Position numbers and translations under genes: made by a program. From Sternotherus odoratus (Eukaryota; Chordata; Testudines; Kinosternidae), in assembly GCA_032164245.1 (NCBI GenBank), contig JAVMKO010000003.1:44704890-44768889 (forward strand): a DNA stretch of 64,000 bases, in the 5' to 3' direction. The first letter of the stretch is position 1, and every line of letters starts with the position of its first letter. Positions 58,853 through 64,000 of this stretch are shown one piece after another. A model generated the notes under the pieces. The model was not told the origin of the DNA, did no database searches, and worked only from the letters and a program-made list of their open reading frames with translations.

Positions 58853-59032
58853 CTCTCTATCAATTTAAGATTAGCAGCCGTGTTAGTCTGTATCTGTAAA
58901 TAAGACGAGGAAGACTTTGTAGCACCTTAGAGACTAACCAGTTTATTTCAGCATAAGCTTTCATGGGCTATGACCCACTTCATCGGATGCATGAAGTGAG
59001 CTATAGCCCACGAAAGTTTGTGCTCTCTATCA
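58853..59032 (-). mobile_element. Head-to-head PLE tail pair in LTR B, 10-bp TSD
   Basis: CTCTCTATCA at 58853-58862 and 59023-59032 bounds the insertion. A full minus-strand tail (58863 to about 58,990) reads CCGATGAAGTGGGTC, ATAG, CCCATGAAAGC, TTAT, GCTGAAATAAAC in its own sense. It is followed by a short plus-strand piece (58,990-59,022; AAGTGAGCTATAGCCCACGA then AAG). The structure matches the pair at 38363-39464. Confidence 0.88.
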
Positions 59033-60035
59033 GTGTTCTAGAGAGCAAACAATCTATGAGTTTGCCCTGTATAAGCTTTATACAGGGTAAAATGGATTTA
59101 TTCAGGGTTTGGACCCTATTGGGAGTTGAGCATCTGAGTGCTAAAGGCAGGAACACTTCATAACCTGTTTCCAGGCAGGCCTACAGCTGTTGGGGAATGT
59201 GGTATAGACCTGGGTCTGGGTTTGTAGCAGGCTATTGAGTCTGACTCAAACCAGACAGGGTTCTGGGTTTCCCACCCTGGCAGGTTGGGATGCAAAGCCA
59301 GGAGTAGCCTTGGCACATCGGTTGGCAGCTCCTAAGTGGGTTTCTTTGATCCCAACCCATCACAATATGTTTGCTTTTTTTTTTTGCGCAACCGTGTTAC
59401 ACTGTTGACTCATATTTAGCTTGTGATCCACTATGATCCCCAGATACCTCTTTCTGCAGTACTCCTTATTAGGCAGTCATTTCCCATTTTGTATATGTGC
59501 AACTGATTGTTCGTTCCTAAGGTGAGTACTTTGTATTTGTCCTTATTGAATTTCATTTCTCTAGTTTGTCCAGATCATTTTGAATTTTAATCCTACTTTC
59601 CAGAGCACGTGCAACCCCTCCCAGCTTAGTATCGTCCACAAACTTTATAAGTGTACTCTCGATGCCATTATCTAAATAATTGATTAAGATATTGAACAGA
59701 ACTGGATTCAGAACTGTTCCCTGCATGACCCCATTCGATATGCCCTTCCAGCCTTACTGTGAACCACTGAAAGCTACTCTCTGGGAGCTGTTTTCCAACC
59801 AGTTATGCATTCAGCTTATAGTTGCTCCATCTAGGCTATATTTCCCTATTTTGTTTATGAAAAGGTCGTGTGGGACAGTAAGATACACCACATCTGCCAC
59901 TTCCCCCTCTATCCACAAGACTCGTTACCCTATCAAAGAAAGCTATTAGGTTGGTTTGACATGATTTATTCTTGACAAATCTATGCTGACTGTTACTTAT
60001 CACCTTATTATCTTTATTATCCTTGTTAAATCATG

Positions 60036-62389
60036 GAGTCCAGTCTCCAGAGGCTTTATTGTTTGAGGTGTTGAGTGCTTCTTGTGCAGTGCTGAGTACT
60101 CATGGCTCCCTCACAGGAGCTGCCAATTTAGCACCTTTCACAACTACTATGAAGTACCTTTACAAATTATTTTTAAAACCTGAGGTGTATTAACACTATA
60201 TCATCTTGTAAGAATGTTCAAAGGATATTTTGTAATACAGTTGTGCTTCCTGATTTAGTCTCAGAGCTGAAAATTAACCCAACCGATAACAACATAGCAC
60301 TCCTCACGTCTATGCATCTGCTGCCATATCCGGCTGAGACAGCCAGCACCCTTCTGTGACCAACAGTGTTTTATACATCCGTCATTTTCTCAGGATGTAT
60401 AAGGTTACTTGCAATCTGTGAATATTTTCCTATGAAATGTGTGTTTTGCTTTAAAGATCTTGTCAGCCGCACTTGGTGCAGTTTCTCTAGGGGTCCCAAA
60501 TTTTCCCTAACTAGCCCCCTTTTATTAGATTAGCCCTTAAACTCCATTTAAGTGAAGATTTTATCAGCCCTTAAACTCCTTAGTCTCCTTTTGTCAGTTT
60601 CTCATCGGCAGCTTTGCATGAGGCTGTTACCCCTCCACTATCCCAGCCTTTCTGTTCCTCTTCTTTATAGGCTTGTTTTCTTTATTGGTCATAGCTGTGG
60701 GTGCATGTCTCCAGGATTCACTGTTCTGCCAGCTGTGCGAGGGTGTGATCAGCCTGCTTGTCCGTGAGCAGGGAAGACTCTCCTTTCCTTTCTTTCTATG
60801 CTCAGTATGGGGTTTGTAAACCCCATTACAAATCTCAGTTTTATATACCTTACAATTGTCCAGCTTATCAGGCATTAGACGCAGGCATATTCTTTTTAGC
60901 CTTGTCACTGGACTCAGTTTTTGATTTGGTTTAATTCTAACTTTGCCCATTTACAATTTAAGGAATTGGAGAAGTACTTTATGAAATCCATGGGAATGAG
61001 ATGTACAGAAATGGCGTGGTGAAAAAGACAAAACAGTGGTTTCTGATTGGCATCCTAACTGCTCATGGACCTGTGCACAGTATCTTTAAGTAGTCTTTCT
61101 AAATAATTCAGAACACCATATAGCTGAGATGGAATGATTTTATACATAGGAATAAATAAAATTGTACTCTCATTTATACATTTGACCTCATTTGATGCTC
61201 AGCATGCCTGAAATTTGGACCATTAGCTTGGTGCCTGACTATAGATTTAGTTTCTCCCAAGTTTAAAAATACTAGCATTTTCTCCTCCCTCCCACCCCTG
61301 AAATGATTGAGATCACTCTCCTTTTGGGAGACCCTCTTGTTTCTCAGTGACCCATTAGAGATGCTATAGCAGTACCAGGACTCAGCCTGTCCAGGAGAAG
61401 TATCTTGATGGTGAATGGCCACAGAACTGGGCAACAGGAAAGCTGAGACATTATTAAACTTGCAGTGTTGCCAGCTTTCATGACTTTATCGTGAGCTTAA
61501 TGATGCCGAGATTCATAAATCTTTGATTCAGTCTAGTGATATTTTACCCTTTTCCGGAATGGCTTTCAATCTCACTCTTAAAAAAAGACTGAAGCCACTG
61601 GCTGCCTTCAGCAAGGTAACCGTTATTTTCTGTTAGCCTTTGGAGATAAGAGTAAGGGTTCCCCCATTAATGATGGTTGCTACCTTCCATTCTTTCCAGT
61701 GGGGCTAAAGCCAGGTGGTCCCGAGGAAAGATTGTGGCTCCTTAAGTCACCAAGTGAGGGCAAGGCAAGGGATGGGATAGTATGGAGATGCAGGGAATGG
61801 GCCTGTGGTGGCAGCAGGGAAGAGAGTGATGTGTTAGGAAATGGGTCAGGAAATTATGAAGAAGTGCAGGTTATTGTTGGGTGCTGGAGGCAGACTTTGA
61901 GGAGTAGTGCAGGGAAACATGGATTATAGGGGAATGTGGATGGCAAAGTGGTGAATGTGATGGGTAGAGGACTGTGAGGGAAGAAGGAAAAATATGAGAG
62001 GCAAGTGAATGTAAGGGTTAGGTTGTAGTGGGTACCAGAAACAGTGGGAGAACATGGAGGAAAAATGTGTGGTGGAGCTGCCTATCCAGGAAGGGAGGGG
62101 GTCAGAGAGGGATCAAATGGCACCTTGCCACAACCCAGGAGTTAGAAGAACATAAGTGGAATCTCCCATGAGAAGCAAATAGGGAAACCTGCATTTTTAT
62201 GTGTCTGTTCGAGATTGAATTTTGAGATGATCACACACATTGGGGATGGTCCCTTAATTCCCTTAAAGGTGAAAAAAATAGAAGTGAGGTAGGAAACAAA
62301 ATGATTTTATTTTAATTTCATGATGATTAAGCTAATCTCATGATATTTTGGTAGCTGAGTTATGATTTTTGAATGCTTGGGGTTGGCAA
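60036..62389. other. RIMS1 intron 1, nothing recognised
   Basis: No exon or named repeat seen. Purine-rich stretch at about 61,700-62,110. Confidence 0.45.
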
Positions 62390-63011
62390 TACAGTAAAAC
62401 CTCGATTTAACGGACTTCGGATGCAACGGACAAAATTTAGCGGGTGGGCTGGCTGCCGGCTCCCTGCTGCCGCCAGGGTCCCAGCCGCGGGCGGGCTGGC
62501 TGCCGGCTCCCAGCTGCTGCCCTGGTCAAGGCAGCAGGAGGGTTGGCTGGCGGGTCCCGGGAGCCGGGACCCATGCGGGCTGGCTGCCGGCTCCCTGCTG
62601 CCGCCGGGGTCCAGCCGCAGGCGGGTTGGCTGCCAGCTCCCGGCTGCCGCCCGGGTCCCAGCAGCGGGAGGGCTGGCTGGCGGGCGGGCTGGCTGGCGGC
62701 TCCTGCCCAGGTCCCAGCAGCAGGAGGGCTGGCTGGCGGGCGGGCTGGCTGCCAGCTCCCGCCCGGGTCCCACTAGCGGGCGGGCTGCCGGCTCCCGCCC
62801 GAGTTCCACCAGCGGGCAGGCTGGCTGCCCGCTCCCGGCTGCCGCCCGGGTCACAGCAGTGGGCGGGCTGCGGAGCTGCCGCTCCGACCCTGTGGCGGTC
62901 GGGCTGCTGCTCCGACAGCTCGGTTTTTTTTTTATTATTAAATAACGGACTTTTTCATTTAACGGACACCTCCTCGCCCAAATTAGTCCGTTAAATGGAG
63001 GTTTCACTGTA
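62390..63011 (-). mobile_element. Tigger-like MITE with GC-rich core, second copy
   Basis: The element at 62392-63009 begins CAGTAAAACCTCGATTTAAC and ends GTTAAATGGAGGTTTCACTG, with TA on both sides. It is the reverse orientation of the copy at 25905-26472: the AATAATAAA then GTCGGAGCAGCAGCCCGA side comes last here. The core (about 62,445-62,890) is an array of GGCTGGCTGCCGGCTCCC-type units. The minus-strand open frame of 242 codons at 62,360-63,088 and the overlapping plus-strand frames are translations of this array, not genes. Confidence 0.85.
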
Positions 63012-64000
63012 CTGCTTTCCCTTCCTTCTCTGCAGGCCACCGCTAGTTTGGTGATGAGATCCAGAACCACAGGTTGATTTGAATACAAAAGGAATTAAAG
63101 TCCTCAGCATATTCAGCTGCTCCTATGCCACCACTCCCAGTTACTCTGAGCAGCAGCTGCAGTAGTTTAGGGAGTTCTGATAGCACCTTCTCCCCCTTTC
63201 AAGCTGCTTCTGATTAGCAGTTGGCTAACGAGCTGTGTGGGGAAGGGCTGCCCCACACAGCGCAGGTTGGAGTTAGTATTTCTCCTTAGGGTGGCAGAGG
63301 AAAGCTTGGAAAGGTGTCCAGAGAATACGCCAAGGATTCAAAAGTCAGAAGGCAAATAAAAAGAACCCCAGATTATTTTATGACGTTTTATGATTTTAAA
63401 CCAATCCAATCTTTTTTGTGGGCTTGTCTCTTGATTTTTGAACACTGTCAGTTCTGTAATATTAACTTCATTTTAACAGTTGAGGATTAAGACACCAAAA
63501 GACTGTCCTACAGGAATTTTGTGGCAGACACAGGTATTAAACTCTGACTATTTTTAATCGTAGGCTAGTTCTTTAACCACAAGACAGTTCTTCCTCCCCA
63601 TATCTTGTCTATCTGTTCCATTAGATCTCAGTACGACTCTTTTAAACTCTTTAAACAATGCTACTGTTTTTGCTAGGGCAAGGCTCAGAACCCAGAAATA
63701 GCAAATCAGTGGTAAAAGCAGAGTTGTTGGTGTAGCTGGAGTATAATGGAGGGGGAAATTGGATAGGTTGGAGGACAGTAAAAAAGGGAGAAACTTGGTT
63801 GAGTTGACAAATAAAGGTCAAGTGAGAGGAAGGTAGATAATGAGAGCAAATCAGGGTACCAAGTGGTGGATTAAACTCACATTTAATTCGCACTCCCCAT
63901 ATTTTACTCCCTAATCCATTTCCACCTCTCTTCAAAAGTGGTATCAAAGCCCTGTGGGTGTATTTCTGACAGGGGCCAAGTTTAACACTTTATTTATAAA
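63012..64000. other. RIMS1 intron 1, nothing recognised
   Basis: No exon or named repeat seen up to the window end. Confidence 0.45.

Larger units (their letters stand above)
56879..59364 (+). mobile_element. LTR B, split by CR1 and two PLE tails
   Basis: It starts TGTGACATTGCATTC at 56879 and ends AACCCATCACA at 59364. The flanks are AGATG and ATATG, and CR1 runs continuously across them. The first 40 bases are separated from the rest by a nested CR1 (56919-57879). Without its inserts it is about 1.2 kb. TATATAAGG at 58302-58310 suggests plus orientation. A perfect 10-bp hairpin (CCCTGTATAA / TTATACAGGG) lies at 59065-59087. I recognise the sequence as a common turtle LTR, from memory. Confidence 0.78.
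55193..60035 (-). mobile_element. CR1 LINE (outer element of a nested stack), minus strand
   Basis: Antisense CR1 starts with its 3' end (CATAGAATTGTAGAACTAGA) at 55193. It is interrupted by LTR A at 55380-56472 and continues 56473-56878 (TTAGGAAGTTTTTCCTAATG to TAATAAATCCCAGATG). It is interrupted again by LTR B with its own inserts at 56879-59364, and resumes at 59365 (TTTGCTTTTTTTTTTTGCGC) to about 60,035. The rejoined CR1 portion is about 1.26 kb and shows landmarks such as ACTGTTGACTCATATTTAGC and TATTGAACAGAACTGGATTC. It is dead and encodes nothing intact. Confidence 0.82.

Noticed and set aside
62360..63088. Minus-strand open frame of 242 codons
   Set aside because: It is the translation of the GC-rich tandem array inside a TA-flanked MITE. 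Codon content follows the repeat unit, and similar frames occur on the other strand.

Overview
The window is vertebrate nuclear DNA, most likely from a turtle; a crocodilian is the main alternative. The evidence is the repeat content. There are many CR1 LINE fragments, a tRNA-derived SINE of the tortoise Pol III type with a CR1-like tail, Penelope-like retroelements (PLEs) with GIY-YIG endonuclease domains, solo LTRs that resemble turtle families, and numerous small hAT-like and Tigger-like non-autonomous DNA transposons. The species call is inference from repeats recognised by memory.

Only one host gene is supported: the first coding exon of RIMS1 (RIM1, a presynaptic active-zone scaffold), plus strand 47015-47178. 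It lies in a CpG island with a GC-rich 5' leader, and a clear splice donor ends it after 54 and two-thirds codons. Everything left of about 46,100 is therefore upstream intergenic DNA. Everything right of 47,178 is the 5' part of the long first intron. No tRNA, rRNA, CRISPR array or complete protein gene was found. Long open frames elsewhere are translations of repeats or chance frames.

Layout: 1-760 PLE 3' part; 3.0-4.9 kb CR1 pieces; 6.0-6.9 kb hAT-type MITEs; 9.45-10.4 kb PLE with target-site duplication (TSD); 10.77 kb SINE; 18.1-18.95 kb a CR1 with an inverted 5' half; 20.66-22.2 kb the longest PLE (RT plus GIY-YIG); 22.4 kb MIR; 25.9 kb Tigger-like MITE with GC-rich core; 27.4 kb hAT MITE; 29.4 kb solo LTR; 31.2 kb (TA)n; 31.7 kb MIR; 32.1-33.7 kb CR1 invaded by a PLE tail; 36.8 kb hAT MITE; 38.35-39.48 kb PLE tail pair split by a foldback DNA transposon; 40.4 and 43.1 kb two related TA-flanked MITEs; 46.1-47.2 kb RIMS1 promoter and exon 1; 52.8 kb MITE; 55.2-60.0 kb a stack of CR1, three LTRs and two PLE tails nested four deep; 62.4 kb a second Tigger-like MITE.

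The most interesting recurring structure is the roughly 100-130 base PLE tail, present about eight times. It carries a hammerhead-ribozyme-like core: CTGATGA, then a G/C stem closed on itself, then GAAA, then a short AGC...GCT stem. Six copies have identical flanking duplications of 10-13 bp. Two of them are head-to-head inverted tail pairs.
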